From Clostridiales bacterium (GTDB lineage Bacteria > Bacillota > Clostridia > Lachnospirales > WQUN01): DNA of 48,516 bases. The stretch is from positions 1 through 48,516 of the forward strand of contig JAISZB010000351.1 of assembly GCA_031269465.1 (NCBI GenBank), written 5' to 3'. The notes under the pieces are model-generated. The model was not told where the DNA came from. It saw nothing but the letters and a program-made list of their open reading frames with translations, and made no database searches. Of the stretch, positions 9,246 to 17,770 are shown piece after piece (the first letter of the stretch is position 1; every line of letters begins with the position of its first letter). The translations under genes and the position numbers were made by a program.

Positions 9246-10268
9246 ATGAGGGAGCCCGATTTTGCCAATTTGGCGCGCGTGTTGGAAAAGAAGCGCCCGC
9301 ATCGACCGACCCTGTTCGAATTCTTTCTTAATGCCAAGCTTTATGAAGATTTGGCGGGATTTCCCTTTTCTCCGGGACTCAACATGCTCTCGGATGAAAA
9401 GGTTCTAATAGCCGCCTTTTCAGCTGCGGGATACGACTACGCCACTATCGTCGGATCTGATTTCTCCTTTAAATCAGGCCAATCCTCATCACTGAAGACA
9501 AAATCCATAAATGAAGGCGGCGTCATCACTGACAGGGAGAGCTTCAACGCCTACGAGTGGCCTGATCCAGACGCTTGCGACTACTCAAGGCTTAAAAGAA
9601 GCGGAAGCCTTCTTCCGAAAAATATGAAAATGATTGTTTGGGGAGACGGCGGAATCTTTGAAAACGCGGTGAAGCTTGTCGGCTATGAAAATCTGTGCTA
9701 TATGCTTGCTGACGATGAAATTCTTGTGACAGACATTTTCGAGGAGGTGGGAAGCCGGTTTCTGAGGTATTACGAAATCTGCGCGGGCTTTGATTCAGTC
9801 GGCGCGATCATAAGCAATGACGACTGGGGGTTTAGCTCCCAGACCCTGCTTTCAGCGGAAGATTTGAGGAAATACGTCTTTCCTTGGCATAAAAGGATTG
9901 CCGAGGCTGCGCATAAATCCGGAAAGTACGCGATACTTCATTCATGCGGCAACTTGTCGGAAGTGATGGAAGACATCTGGCTCGACATGGGATTTGACGG
10001 AAAGCATTCCTACGAGGATAAGATTCTTCCGGTTGAGAGGGCATACGAGCTCTATTCTGACAAAATCGCTATACTAGGCGGCATAGACATAGATTTTTGC
10101 TGCCGTGAAACTCCCGATCGCATTCGCGTCCGGGCCGAAGAGCTTATCAGGAAGAGCGACGAAAAAGGCTCGTACGCCTTGGGCACGGGAAACAGCATAC
10201 CAGACTATCTGCCGCGGGAAAACTACTTCGCCATGATATCCGCCGCCGCAGGCGATTTACTGCGCTAA
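9246..10268 (+). CDS. Uroporphyrinogen decarboxylase (URO-D)-superfamily protein, methyltransferase-like
   Basis: Belongs to the URO-D/MtaA/CmuA superfamily, cytoplasmic TIM-barrel enzymes that decarboxylate uroporphyrinogen or move methyl groups between corrinoid proteins and thiols. The block ILHSCGNLSEVM (about residues 235-246) carries the His-X-Cys pair typical of zinc in methyltransferase members, and GGIDIDFCC follows near 280. This favours a methyltransferase over haem synthesis, as do the lack of hem genes nearby and the divergent N terminus. The start is ATG 9246, with AAAGGAG ten bases before it, giving 340 residues, the usual size. The frame stays open 55 codons further upstream, but that part is MITE sequence and should not be counted. 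No corrinoid protein or activator is adjacent, so the substrate is unknown. Confidence 0.85.
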   Translation: MREPDFANLARVLEKKRPHRPTLFEFFLNAKLYEDLAGFPFSPGLNMLSDEKVLIAAFSAAGYDYATIVGSDFSFKSGQSSSLKTKSINEGGVITDRESFNAYEWPDPDACDYSRLKRSGSLLPKNMKMIVWGDGGIFENAVKLVGYENLCYMLADDEILVTDIFEEVGSRFLRYYEICAGFDSVGAIISNDDWGFSSQTLLSAEDLRKYVFPWHKRIAEAAHKSGKYAILHSCGNLSEVMEDIWLDMGFDGKHSYEDKILPVERAYELYSDKIAILGGIDIDFCCRETPDRIRVRAEELIRKSDEKGSYALGTGNSIPDYLPRENYFAMISAAAGDLLR

Positions 10269-10549
10269 GCGGCATACAAGCGCGGAAGGTTTTGCGCTGG
10301 GAGAGGAGCAGTGCGGCGCTAAGGCCTTTGGCGCCTGATCCTTAATCAAAGATTTAGCTTTCTTGAATCTCCTCTTAATCATGACCTGCTATAATACATA
10401 CTTATTTTCAATGAGAACTGCCTATTTTGGAGCTTGATTATGCAGCTAGCGCAGACACTCTTAAATGCGTTGCAGCCCTATTTGGCTAACATTACGCATT
10501 TTACAGGCTAAAAGCATATGACGCGATTAAGAGCGACAGCACTGGTGCC

Positions 10550-10622
10550 ATTGATATCGGCATTTCGTACCTTCCAATGGATAATCAACAAAAAAGGAGC
10601 ATTCGGTGAAAATCGGCATAGC
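10550..10622. mobile_element. Half MITE copy
   Basis: Retains the core GATATCGGCATTTCG, then CAATGGATAATCAACAAAAA, AGGAGCATT and the terminus GTGAAAATCGGCATA. The matching left half (CTGCCTATTTTGGAGCTTGATTATG) lies about 80 bp upstream near 10419, separated by unrelated sequence. Confidence 0.6.
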
Positions 10623-10891
10623 ATTTTGCTTATGGAAGCTCCTGCTTGGAGCTCTAATTGCGCGGCGAGCGCTAAATGCCGATCTCAATAGCGCCTTTAA
10701 AGCGGACAGTCAAGCTCATTTGGCTACATATGGGCATTGGAGCGTCAGATTGCAGTTTCAGGCCGGCAAGCGAACGCCTTAAGCTGCTACCCCAGGCGCT
10801 TAAAGCTTTAGGGACGCCCATTGCGCTGGTGCGCATATGAAGGTTTTGGCGAATCCGATGACGCAGCGTCCATATGACAGTCATATCGGCA

Positions 10892-11022
10892 TGCCGATTT
10901 TCAGCAAAATGCACTGCTTTAGCTTCACTGTCCAGTTCAAGGCGCGAAATGCCTATGCCGGCATTTCGCGCCGCTCAATGGACAGTCAAGCTCCAAAGAG
11001 AAACATTTGATGAAGATCGGTA
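10892..11022. mobile_element. MITE copy, 131 bp
   Basis: Left end TGCCGATTTTCAGC, core GCGCGAAATGCCTATGCCGG, right arm AATGGACAGTCAAGCTCCAA and end ATGAAGATCGGTA followed by TA. The length equals the best copies. The left flank has lost the TA. Confidence 0.7.
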
Positions 11023-11719
11023 TAAAACAGTAAATATCATATGCAAACAGTATACATAGGCTGCGGGCCGACATGATTTTACCGCCAGCATCATTGACGC
11101 AGCCCTATTGCCGAGGATTGCGCCAGGGCTTTATAAAATATAAGTTTACATAAAGATAAAAATAATGTTTTAAAAGAGGGCAAAATCTGTTCAATGAGTT
11201 AGCCGACGCTAAATATTATTGCATGTGAGTTAAATTAATATTATAATTATTTTTTTCAGAAAACTATTATAATAAAAGGCAAATTATGGCTATACTTTGA
11301 ATAGGTCATTAAACCTCGCCTAAACGCCTGATTTTCCCAAGCCTTATCGCGCCTTCGAACGCGCGAGGACGACCCCTGGCGGGAAGCTGCGAAAAGCCTT
11401 AATCGATATAGCGCGAAATTGGATAATCATCAAAAATCGGTGCGCTCGGCTGCGCATCGGCAGATTGCGCCGGCCCGCATTGGAAAGTTTCTATTTCGAA
11501 TCTGGCTTATTAAGCGCTAAGGCGGATGATCAGCGCCAAAATAAGCTCTGGCTTCGCGCTTAATCGCACCTGGCTGGGCGCGGCCAGCCGCATTTTTTCC
11601 TGCGCCTGCCTACAGGCATATGGCCAAAAGAGCGTTCGCCCTTTCACCTTAAAAAAAGAAATTGATAATTGAAGCTCTTCGAACAATATTATATAATAAG
11701 TACGCATGATTTTTATTTC

Positions 11720-11747
11720 TTGACTCTTTGCGCAAATCCGTTAAAAT
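11720..11747 (+). promoter_or_regulatory. Sigma-A-type promoter upstream of the PLC-like gene
   Basis: TTGACT (11720-11725), 16-base spacer, TAAAAT (11742-11747). It lies about 240 bases before the ATG at 11989 on the same strand with no other gene between, and would also serve the carboxypeptidase gene behind it. Confidence 0.5.
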
Positions 11748-11988
11748 GAAGTATGCGAGTAAGGGCGAATTCAAAAATAAATGAGCAGGCAGCATTGAGA
11801 GCTTATACGTAAATAGCCGGAAGGGTTGTTTGAAGATATTTGCATTTTCATAGAATCCATGATTTTGATTATTTCTCCATATTTACGCCTAAGCTCTAAA
11901 AAAACGGCATGACAAACCGTCGGCATAAAAAAAGGTTAATTTATTTTTGAGCGAGCCCTCATTGCCGCACCTCGAATAGGAGGCTTAT

Positions 11989-12969
11989 ATGCCGGCTGTC
12001 ATAACCCATTATCTGATGGGCCAAGCCGCTCTCAAGAAGATGAACGACCCATGGCTCAAAACGTTGATTTCGAAGAACATGGACGCTTTTTCAATAGGCG
12101 CGCAAGGACCGGACATCCTCTTCTTCGCGCTTGGCGACAAGGAACTCAACCTCACCGGAAACGCCATGCACGAATCAGGGATCTCAAGTTTCTACTCAGC
12201 CGCGATAGCGGCCGCGAAATCTGCGGTGGAGGAAAGCAAGGACATTATAATCAGCTATATGTGTGGATTTTTATGTCATTATGCCCTAGATACATGCACT
12301 CATCCATATATCTACTTCAAGACGGGATTTACAGATGACAAGGGAAGCCTTAAAGATATGGAAAAAAAGCGGCACAGGTTCCTGGAAACCACGATAGACT
12401 GCTTGCTGTGCGAGAAATTGGGGGGCATGTCCCCCTATAAGATGAACATAAGCAAAAAGATCCTGGTGGCGGGCAAAGGAAGGAAAGTCATATCCCAGTT
12501 CCTGTCCCAGACGATTCAAGCCGCATACGGCTTGGAGAAGGAGCCTGCGGACTACGCGAAGGCAATGAAGGACATGGCTTTCATATACAGGCTGTTTCGG
12601 GACAAATCAGGAAGGCGGAGGGCTCTAGCGTCATTTGCTGGAAAGCTCTTTCGCGACTCCGGCGCGACTGCCGCGCTCATTCATTACTCCGATGTGAAGG
12701 AGTCGGTCGACTATTTGAACATGGATCACAATCTATGGTGCTTTCCTTGGGATGAAGACATAGAGCTCAATCTGAGCTTCATGGATCTTTACAACAGAGC
12801 TGTTGATGACGCGCAGATATATGTGAACTCCTTCGCCAAGGCTGTCAAGGGTACTTTAGAGACGAAGATAGCCCTAAGCATCCTTGGCGGAAAGAATTTT
12901 TCGACGGGACTGGAAAGTCCCGTGAGATTTCTGTATTATAATAAAGAGTTTGCAAGAAAGAAGAAATGA
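11989..12969 (+). CDS. Zinc-dependent phospholipase C-family protein
   Basis: A 326-residue protein of the Zn_dep_PLPC family, whose members use a His/Asp cluster binding zinc to cleave phosphodiesters of lipids. Visible ligand-like residues are His7 (AVITHYLMGQA), the Asp in GAQGPDILFF, His in NAMHESG, and the block YMCGFLCHYALDTCTHPY with two His and an Asp. I see no signal peptide, so it is probably cytoplasmic or acts at the inner membrane face. Clostridial relatives of this size are common and mostly uncharacterised. The start ATG has AGGAGG five bases upstream. The next gene starts only 10 bases after the stop, so the two are likely co-transcribed from 11720. The family is clear; the substrate is not. 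Confidence 0.88.
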   Translation: MPAVITHYLMGQAALKKMNDPWLKTLISKNMDAFSIGAQGPDILFFALGDKELNLTGNAMHESGISSFYSAAIAAAKSAVEESKDIIISYMCGFLCHYALDTCTHPYIYFKTGFTDDKGSLKDMEKKRHRFLETTIDCLLCEKLGGMSPYKMNISKKILVAGKGRKVISQFLSQTIQAAYGLEKEPADYAKAMKDMAFIYRLFRDKSGRRRALASFAGKLFRDSGATAALIHYSDVKESVDYLNMDHNLWCFPWDEDIELNLSFMDLYNRAVDDAQIYVNSFAKAVKGTLETKIALSILGGKNFSTGLESPVRFLYYNKEFARKKK

Positions 12970-12979
12970 GCTGAAAATC

Positions 12980-14422
12980 ATGACTAGATCTTATTCACTG
13001 AAAGCGGCGGCGGCCGCCGTCATTGCGGCCATGGCGATGAGTGCGGCTCAGTCCGCCGCTTTTGCGGCTGAGCCTGAGATAGCCGCCCGCGCTGCGATTC
13101 TTTTGGAAGTGACTACGGGAAAGGCGCTCTACTCAAAAAATGAAGATGCGCGCGAGTATCCCGCCAGCATGACTAAAATTCTTACAGCGTTCACTGCCTT
13201 AGACTATTTCGAACCGGGAGAGTTCATAGTCCTGGGAGATGAAATCTTGAAGGCGCCTGCGGGTTCCAGCTTGGCATACCATTCGGTTGGGGAAACCATA
13301 CTATTCGAAAACCTGATCCGAGGCCTCATGATTAAAAGCGGAAATGAGTCCGGCTGCGCAGTTGCGTACCATGCCGCCAGGAAGATAACCGGCAGGGATG
13401 ATTTGGAATATGAGGAAGCTGAAAGAATATTCTGCGAAAAAATGAATGAAAAGGCCAAGGAGCTTGGGGCTGTTGATACGCACTTTACAAATCCGCATGG
13501 CTTTCATGACGACAACCACTACACGACAGCGAAGGACATGGCTAAATTGGCTGTGGAATTCATGAAGAATCCGCTCCTGGCGGAGATAGTGGGGGAAATG
13601 TCCTTCACTGGAAACGGCGGCGGCGAAAATCCTCCGGAAGGCGCGAAAACCCAGGACTACACGTGGGAGAGCCACAATGAGCTCATCATGGGGGGGGAGA
13701 ACGGGTATCCTCCGGCCAACGGCATAAAGACGGGATTTACGGATGAAGCCAGCGACTGCCTTACGGCATCCGCCAAAAAGAACGGGATAAACCTAATAAG
13801 CGTAGTATTCTACTCTCCAAAGCCAGGAGTTTGGAACGATACCAAGGCTTTGATGGAGTATGGATTCAACACCTTCGCATTCAGGACTATCCAGAGCATG
13901 GGAGATGTCATGGATGAAGCTTTCATACTCAAGCCCCGCCTGGGGGAGAAGGAGAAAATCGACGTCCTCTTCGACTCTGAATTTACAAAATACCTGAGTG
14001 AAGAGGAGGCATCGAGGATTGAAATTGAGATTTCATACGATGAGAGCGTTTTGGCCGCTCAGAGCGAAATCCCAGAAACAGCGCCGCAGGGAAGCGTCTG
14101 GCTGGCGACGCCTATTGAAAAGGGGCAGGTTCTAGGAAAGGCGGCATACAAAATGGACGGGGAAGAAATTTTTTCCGGGAGCCTTATAGCCTCTGAAGGT
14201 GCGCAGCCCCGCACTTTCGGCTCGGACATGCAGTATTACTGGAATAAGTTCAAAGAATTGTCGCTTACCTCCGCGGCGATCCGCTACTGGGCGGCGGGCG
14301 GGGCCGCATTCATTGCGATTGTCGTAATCATAGCCATATTTGCCGGCAGAATAAGGAGAAATCGCGGAGGCTACCGGGGAAGCTATCGCAGAAATTATCG
14401 CAGATCTTATAGAATGCGCTAA
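12980..14422 (+). CDS. dacF: D-alanyl-D-alanine carboxypeptidase (PBP5/DacF type, S11)
   Basis: Removes the terminal D-Ala of peptidoglycan pentapeptides outside the membrane. The 480-residue product has a signal peptide (residues about 1-30, ending AAFAAEP). Catalytic motifs are SMTK (Ser63, Lys66), SGN in KSGNESGC, and KTG in GIKTGFTDEA. A PBP5-like C-terminal domain follows, then a C-terminal membrane segment (about 438-455) and an Arg/Tyr-rich tail ending RNYRRSYRMR. That transmembrane end replaces the amphipathic helix of classical PBP5. The start is ATG 12980; an in-phase TTG at 12950 would overlap the previous gene and spoil the signal peptide. It likely forms an operon with the PLC-like gene. 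The symbol is tentative, since several dac paralogues share this layout. Confidence 0.93.
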   Translation: MTRSYSLKAAAAAVIAAMAMSAAQSAAFAAEPEIAARAAILLEVTTGKALYSKNEDAREYPASMTKILTAFTALDYFEPGEFIVLGDEILKAPAGSSLAYHSVGETILFENLIRGLMIKSGNESGCAVAYHAARKITGRDDLEYEEAERIFCEKMNEKAKELGAVDTHFTNPHGFHDDNHYTTAKDMAKLAVEFMKNPLLAEIVGEMSFTGNGGGENPPEGAKTQDYTWESHNELIMGGENGYPPANGIKTGFTDEASDCLTASAKKNGINLISVVFYSPKPGVWNDTKALMEYGFNTFAFRTIQSMGDVMDEAFILKPRLGEKEKIDVLFDSEFTKYLSEEEASRIEIEISYDESVLAAQSEIPETAPQGSVWLATPIEKGQVLGKAAYKMDGEEIFSGSLIASEGAQPRTFGSDMQYYWNKFKELSLTSAAIRYWAAGGAAFIAIVVIIAIFAGRIRRNRGGYRGSYRRNYRRSYRMR

Positions 14423-14427
14423 GATTA

Positions 14428-14456
14428 TTGATTTGAAGCCTAATAAAGTGTATGAT
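14428..14456 (+). promoter_or_regulatory. Sigma-A-type promoter upstream of mreB
   Basis: TTGATT (14428-14433), 17-base spacer, TATGAT (14451-14456), just after the dacF stop. The next gene on this strand is mreB at 15000, so this is a candidate start for the shape operon. If so, its long leader contains the MITE at 14499-14664 and the tandem repeat at 14834. Confidence 0.5.
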
Positions 14457-14498
14457 GGTAAAAGGCCTATTGTAAATATTTTCATGCGGACGCTGCTA

Positions 14499-14664
14499 TA
14501 CTGCTTTTCATATAAACCCCTATGACGTTGCGCTTCACCGCCAAGGGTGAAAATATTAAGTCATTTGTGTATTTGAGGCATGTGAGTGCGAAATGCCGAT
14601 TTCGGCATTTCGCACCATTCAATGGATAAACAACAAAAAAAGGAACATTTGATGAAAAGCGGTA
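14499..14664 (-). mobile_element. MITE variant carrying repeat B, TA on both flanks
   Basis: Left end TACTGCTTTTCATATAAA, then repeat B (about 14516-14582), then core GAGTGCGAAATGCCGATTTC, and right end GATGAAAAGCGGTA. TA flanks at 14497-14498 and 14665-14666. The whole unit (166 bp) therefore moved as one element, showing that repeat B can be internal cargo of the family. Confidence 0.75.
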
Positions 14665-14833
14665 TATTCGCGGCGCCGCTATTCGCAGCGCTGCATGAAC
14701 CATATGAAGCAGTGGCAGCTTAAGCTGGCGATATAAACACGCTGGGCTTGAAGCGGCTACATGCCAGCGAAGATTTTGCAAAGATGAAGCGCTGCCCGCC
14801 TGGATGAGGGGAAAATCAAGGAGGGGGCTTTTG

Positions 14834-14871
14834 GAAGGCGCCCAAGGCGACTGAAGGCGCCCAAGGCGACT
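14834..14871 (+). repeat. 19-bp perfect tandem duplication
   Basis: GAAGGCGCCCAAGGCGACT is present twice in a row (14834 and 14853), followed by a third partial unit GAAGGCGCT. Non-coding, in the mreB leader. Confidence 0.75.
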
Positions 14872-14999
14872 GAAGGCGCTGAAAAAGCGCGGGGCGCTTG
14901 CGTCTAAAGGCGAGATTTTTAGGCGAATGCGGGTTATCCCGCTTCTGCCGCCATTAATAGAGGCTTGCTTCATACGAAAGAAGTCCGGGAGGAGAATAT

Positions 15000-16034
15000 A
15001 TGTTTTTTTCGAGAGATCTAGGAATAGACTTGGGAACGGCTAACACGCTGGTTTTTCTTAAGAACAAGGGAATAATAGTCAATGAGCCTTCGGTCGTGGC
15101 TATAAACACTCAAACAAAAGAGATACTTGCGGTGGGAGACGAAGCCAAGCAGATGATTGGGCGCACCCCGGGCAGCATCATAGCGATTCGCCCAATGAAA
15201 GACGGCGTCATCGCCGATTTTGAAACTACTCAGGCGATGCTTCGCTATTTCATAGAGAAAGCTTCCCAGCACAGATTCTTTTCATCCCGCCCGCGCGTTG
15301 TAGTGGGCGTGCCATCCGGCGTGACGGAGGTTGAAAAGCGAGCTGTGGTCGAAGCTACAATCGCGGCGGGCGCCAGGGAGCGCGACGCCTTCCTCATAGA
15401 AGAGCCGATGGCCGCTTCTATCGGCGCAGGGCTTCCTGTGGAGGAGCCTACAGGCAATATGGTAGTAGACATTGGCGGAGGCACGAGCGAGGTTGCGGTA
15501 ATATCGCTTGGAGGCATTGTAACCAGCAAATCGCTTCGCGTAGCGGGAGACGCGTTGGATGAACATATAGTCAACTACATCAAGAAGGAATTCAGCCTTG
15601 CGATAGGCGACAGGACGGCTGAGGACATAAAGATTTCAATAGGCTGCGTGTTCAATCCAGAAAAAGAGGCAAGAAAAGACATACGGGGGAGGGATCTCAT
15701 AACGGGGCTTCCCAAAACCATAACAATCACATCTGAACAGGTAAGAGAGGCGATAGCGGAGCCGGTAGCCGCCATAGTGGACGCGATAAAGTCGACTCTT
15801 GAGAAGACGCCGCCGGAACTTGCCTCAGACATCATGGAAAGCGGCATTGTGCTTACAGGAGGAGGAGCGATGCTGGGAGGCTTGGATCAGCTGATATTTC
15901 ATGAGACCGGGATGCCCGTGAGCATTGCCAATGAGCCCCTAAACTGCGTCGCCTTGGGTACCGGGCTTGTGCTCGGGCACATCCAAACCTTGAAAAACGT
16001 CTTGATATCCCCGCGTACGCTGAAGATGCGCTAA
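15000..16034 (+). CDS. mreB: Rod shape-determining actin homologue MreB
   Basis: Forms membrane-bound filaments that guide lateral wall synthesis. The 344 residues cover the whole actin-like fold: phosphate-1 block [33 protein letters not shown], phosphate-2 block [18 protein letters not shown], and the adenosine block [12 protein letters not shown]. Length and motifs are those of canonical MreB; the very short N terminus (MFFSRDLG) still has a hydrophobic character suited to membrane contact. Start ATG 15000 follows GGGAGGAG at good spacing. It heads the block mreB-mreC-mreD-PBP2-minCDE-rodA-mgsA, all on the plus strand. mreC follows after 9 bases. Confidence 0.98.
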   Translation: MFFSRDLGIDLGTANTLVFLKNKGIIVNEPSVVAINTQTKEILAVGDEAKQMIGRTPGSIIAIRPMKDGVIADFETTQAMLRYFIEKASQHRFFSSRPRVVVGVPSGVTEVEKRAVVEATIAAGARERDAFLIEEPMAASIGAGLPVEEPTGNMVVDIGGGTSEVAVISLGGIVTSKSLRVAGDALDEHIVNYIKKEFSLAIGDRTAEDIKISIGCVFNPEKEARKDIRGRDLITGLPKTITITSEQVREAIAEPVAAIVDAIKSTLEKTPPELASDIMESGIVLTGGGAMLGGLDQLIFHETGMPVSIANEPLNCVALGTGLVLGHIQTLKNVLISPRTLKMR

Positions 16035-16043
16035 GGAGGAAAA

Positions 16044-16913
16044 ATGGAGCTTTTAGCTAGGTATAAGAAAATTTTTATCATTGGGATGACGATTCTGTGC
16101 CTGGGCGCCATTGTCGCTACTTCCAGGGTGAAGAGCTCCGTTGTCAATAACATTGCAGGCTTTATTCTGACGCCGCTGCAAAGCGGTTTTTCGAGAGTAG
16201 GCTATTGGATAGACGACAGGATAAGCTTTATTGCGAATTTAGAGAGCCTTCATAGGGAGAACATCGCCCTGAGATCTGAAAACGCGGAGCTGGTTGAGCG
16301 CAACAGAGAGCTGGAGCTTGCCAAGAAGGACTATGAAAATTTGGCTGAGTATCTGAAAATTGATCAGCTCTACGCCAGCTATCCCAGGTATGTAGTTAGG
16401 ATAATAGCCCAGGATCCCAGCGACTGGTTCAAAAAGTACACAATTGACAAAGGCGAGTCCGACGGCCTTAAAGTCAATATGATAGCTCTGGCTCCCGGAG
16501 GGGTGGTGGGCATGATTTCCGAATGCTACTACAACTACGCGGAAGTCATTTCCCTGATGGACGACAGGCTTGTAATCTCCGCCAAATGCGACAGGACCGA
16601 AGCCTTCGGATTTGTTAAGGGAGACGGCACATTGGCTCAGCAGGGATACTGCCGAATGGACTTTATAAGCGACGACGCGGAGATTTTAAAGGAAGACACC
16701 GTTGTAACTTCGACCCACAGCCTCTATTTCCCCGCCGGAATCACAATCGGAAGAATAGTGGATGTAAAAAGCGACGCCAAGGGCAGATATGCCTTAATAA
16801 AGCCTGAAGCGACCTTGGACAACCTTGAAACTCTCATGATAGTAAACCAAAGCTTCAAAGAGCAGCTCATAGCAAGCCCTACGCCTACACCGTCGCCTGC
16901 TCCGGCGCGGTAG
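16044..16913 (+). CDS. mreC: Rod shape-determining protein MreC
   Basis: Links MreB and MreD to PBP2 and stimulates lateral wall synthesis outside the membrane. The 289 residues show one N-terminal membrane segment (about 10-30), a coiled coil (about 60-105, LHRENIALRSENAELVERNR), and the double beta-barrel domain (RIIAQDPSDWFKKYTIDKGE, GVVGMISE, TIGRIVDV). The tail is Pro/Thr/Ser-rich (SPTPTPSPAPAR), similar in type to the linker in the PBP2 here. Start ATG 16044 is preceded by AAGGAGG, 9 bases after mreB. Confidence 0.97.
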   Translation: MELLARYKKIFIIGMTILCLGAIVATSRVKSSVVNNIAGFILTPLQSGFSRVGYWIDDRISFIANLESLHRENIALRSENAELVERNRELELAKKDYENLAEYLKIDQLYASYPRYVVRIIAQDPSDWFKKYTIDKGESDGLKVNMIALAPGGVVGMISECYYNYAEVISLMDDRLVISAKCDRTEAFGFVKGDGTLAQQGYCRMDFISDDAEILKEDTVVTSTHSLYFPAGITIGRIVDVKSDAKGRYALIKPEATLDNLETLMIVNQSFKEQLIASPTPTPSPAPAR

Positions 16914-16920
16914 AGGATTT

Positions 16921-17033
16921 TTGAGGTAAAGCGGGCTTTTTTACCCAAAGGAGAATAAATGCAAAGCATTTATGGTCATTTTCATTGCGCATGAATTCGC
17001 AGGCGCGTCCCGCGAATTCATGCGCAATGAAAA
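16921..17033 (+). promoter_or_regulatory. mreC-mreD spacer hairpins, including a 22-bp perfect stem
   Basis: Just after mreC there is a GGTAAA/TTTACC stem (about 16925-16945). Next comes AAATGCaaaGCATTT at 16958-16972. Finally, a perfect 22-bp stem has arms at 16979-17000 and 17012-17033 and an 11-base loop. None is followed by a T-run, so they do not look like simple terminators. They could moderate mreD expression, protect the mRNA end, or be a remnant of an inserted palindrome. mreD begins only at 17181. Confidence 0.7.
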
Positions 17034-17180
17034 CGAATCCGCTTAAGGGCCGGCGGAAGGGAATTTCGCCTTTTAAAAGCTGGAGGCGCCTTGAGGCTGG
17101 AGTTTCTTTGCGCCAGGTTTTAAAGGCCTGCCGGTGAATCGGGCCTTCACCTAAGTATAAAAACCGAAAGGAAGAGTCGC

Positions 17181-17696
17181 TTGTTGCGTGTAGCCATAAT
17201 GGCCCTCATTTTGATAGTCAATTTTGTATTGCAGACAACACTTTTTCAATACATAGAAATCCTTGGCGTCAAACCCAACACGGCTCTAATAGTAATAGTC
17301 AGCTACGGCATCCTGAGGGGAGACGTCGAAGGGGCGGTGCTCGGCTTTTTCTCGGGCTTTCTCACAGACGTTTTTTTCAATGGCTATATTGGGCTCTATG
17401 CTATGCTGTGCATGCTGATAGGCTATTTCTGCGGCAAGCCTTTCAAGGATTTCTATAAAGAAAACTACTTTTTGCCTTTATCGCTTGCTGCAGCCAGCTC
17501 TCTGGCATATCATTTCGCGATATATTTCACTGGGTTCCTCTTCAGGGGCAAGCTGGACTTCTCATTCTACTTCCGAAGCATAATCCTGCCTGGAAGCGTC
17601 TACACGCTGATACTCACAGTTCCTATGTACAGCCTGCTGTATGGCGTGAATAAAAAACTCGAGGACATAGAGAAAACAAAAAGAAAGCTGTTTTAG
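17181..17696 (+). CDS. mreD: Rod shape-determining membrane protein MreD
   Basis: Polytopic partner of MreC in the elongation complex. The 171 residues are highly hydrophobic with about five membrane segments. The blocks LQTTLFQYIEILGVKPNTAL and GAVLGFFSGFLTDVFFNG are typical of the family. The start is TTG 17181, with AAGGA about 8 bases before it; it is separated from mreC by 267 bases containing strong hairpins, unusual for this tight operon. A second TTG at 17184 is also possible. Confidence 0.95.
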   Translation: MLRVAIMALILIVNFVLQTTLFQYIEILGVKPNTALIVIVSYGILRGDVEGAVLGFFSGFLTDVFFNGYIGLYAMLCMLIGYFCGKPFKDFYKENYFLPLSLAAASSLAYHFAIYFTGFLFRGKLDFSFYFRSIILPGSVYTLILTVPMYSLLYGVNKKLEDIEKTKRKLF

Positions 17697-17770
17697 AATC
17701 TATTCTTTCAGCGCATTTGCGCAAGATTTGCCTCGCTCACCTTTTCAGCGGGCGGACGAGAGGGATTGCG

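Larger units (their letters stand above)
10269..11988. other. 1.7-kb spacer with several MITE fragments and a promoter
   Basis: Two half copies (about 10398-10470 and 10550-10622) and one full-length copy (10892-11022) lie here. About 11150-11280 is very AT-rich with no gene. A good promoter (11720-11747) precedes the phospholipase-like gene with a leader of about 235 bases. That leader contains a small hairpin near 11903-11920 (ACGG/CCGT). Open frames on either strand lack ribosome sites. Confidence 0.55.
14423..14999. other. dacF-mreB spacer: promoter, MITE with repeat B, tandem repeat
   Basis: No gene is present. Contents are the promoter 14428-14456, the MITE 14499-14664 (with repeat B replacing its left arm), GC-richer sequence with a 19-bp tandem duplication at 14834-14871, and the mreB ribosome site GGGAGGAG. 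The 163-residue minus-strand frame across here is built from repeat sequence and lacks a ribosome site. Confidence 0.6.

Noticed and set aside
14482..14973. 163-residue minus-strand frame upstream of mreB
   Set aside because: It reads through the MITE and tandem repeat; repeat-derived peptides such as GAKCRNRHFAL recur at other MITE copies.
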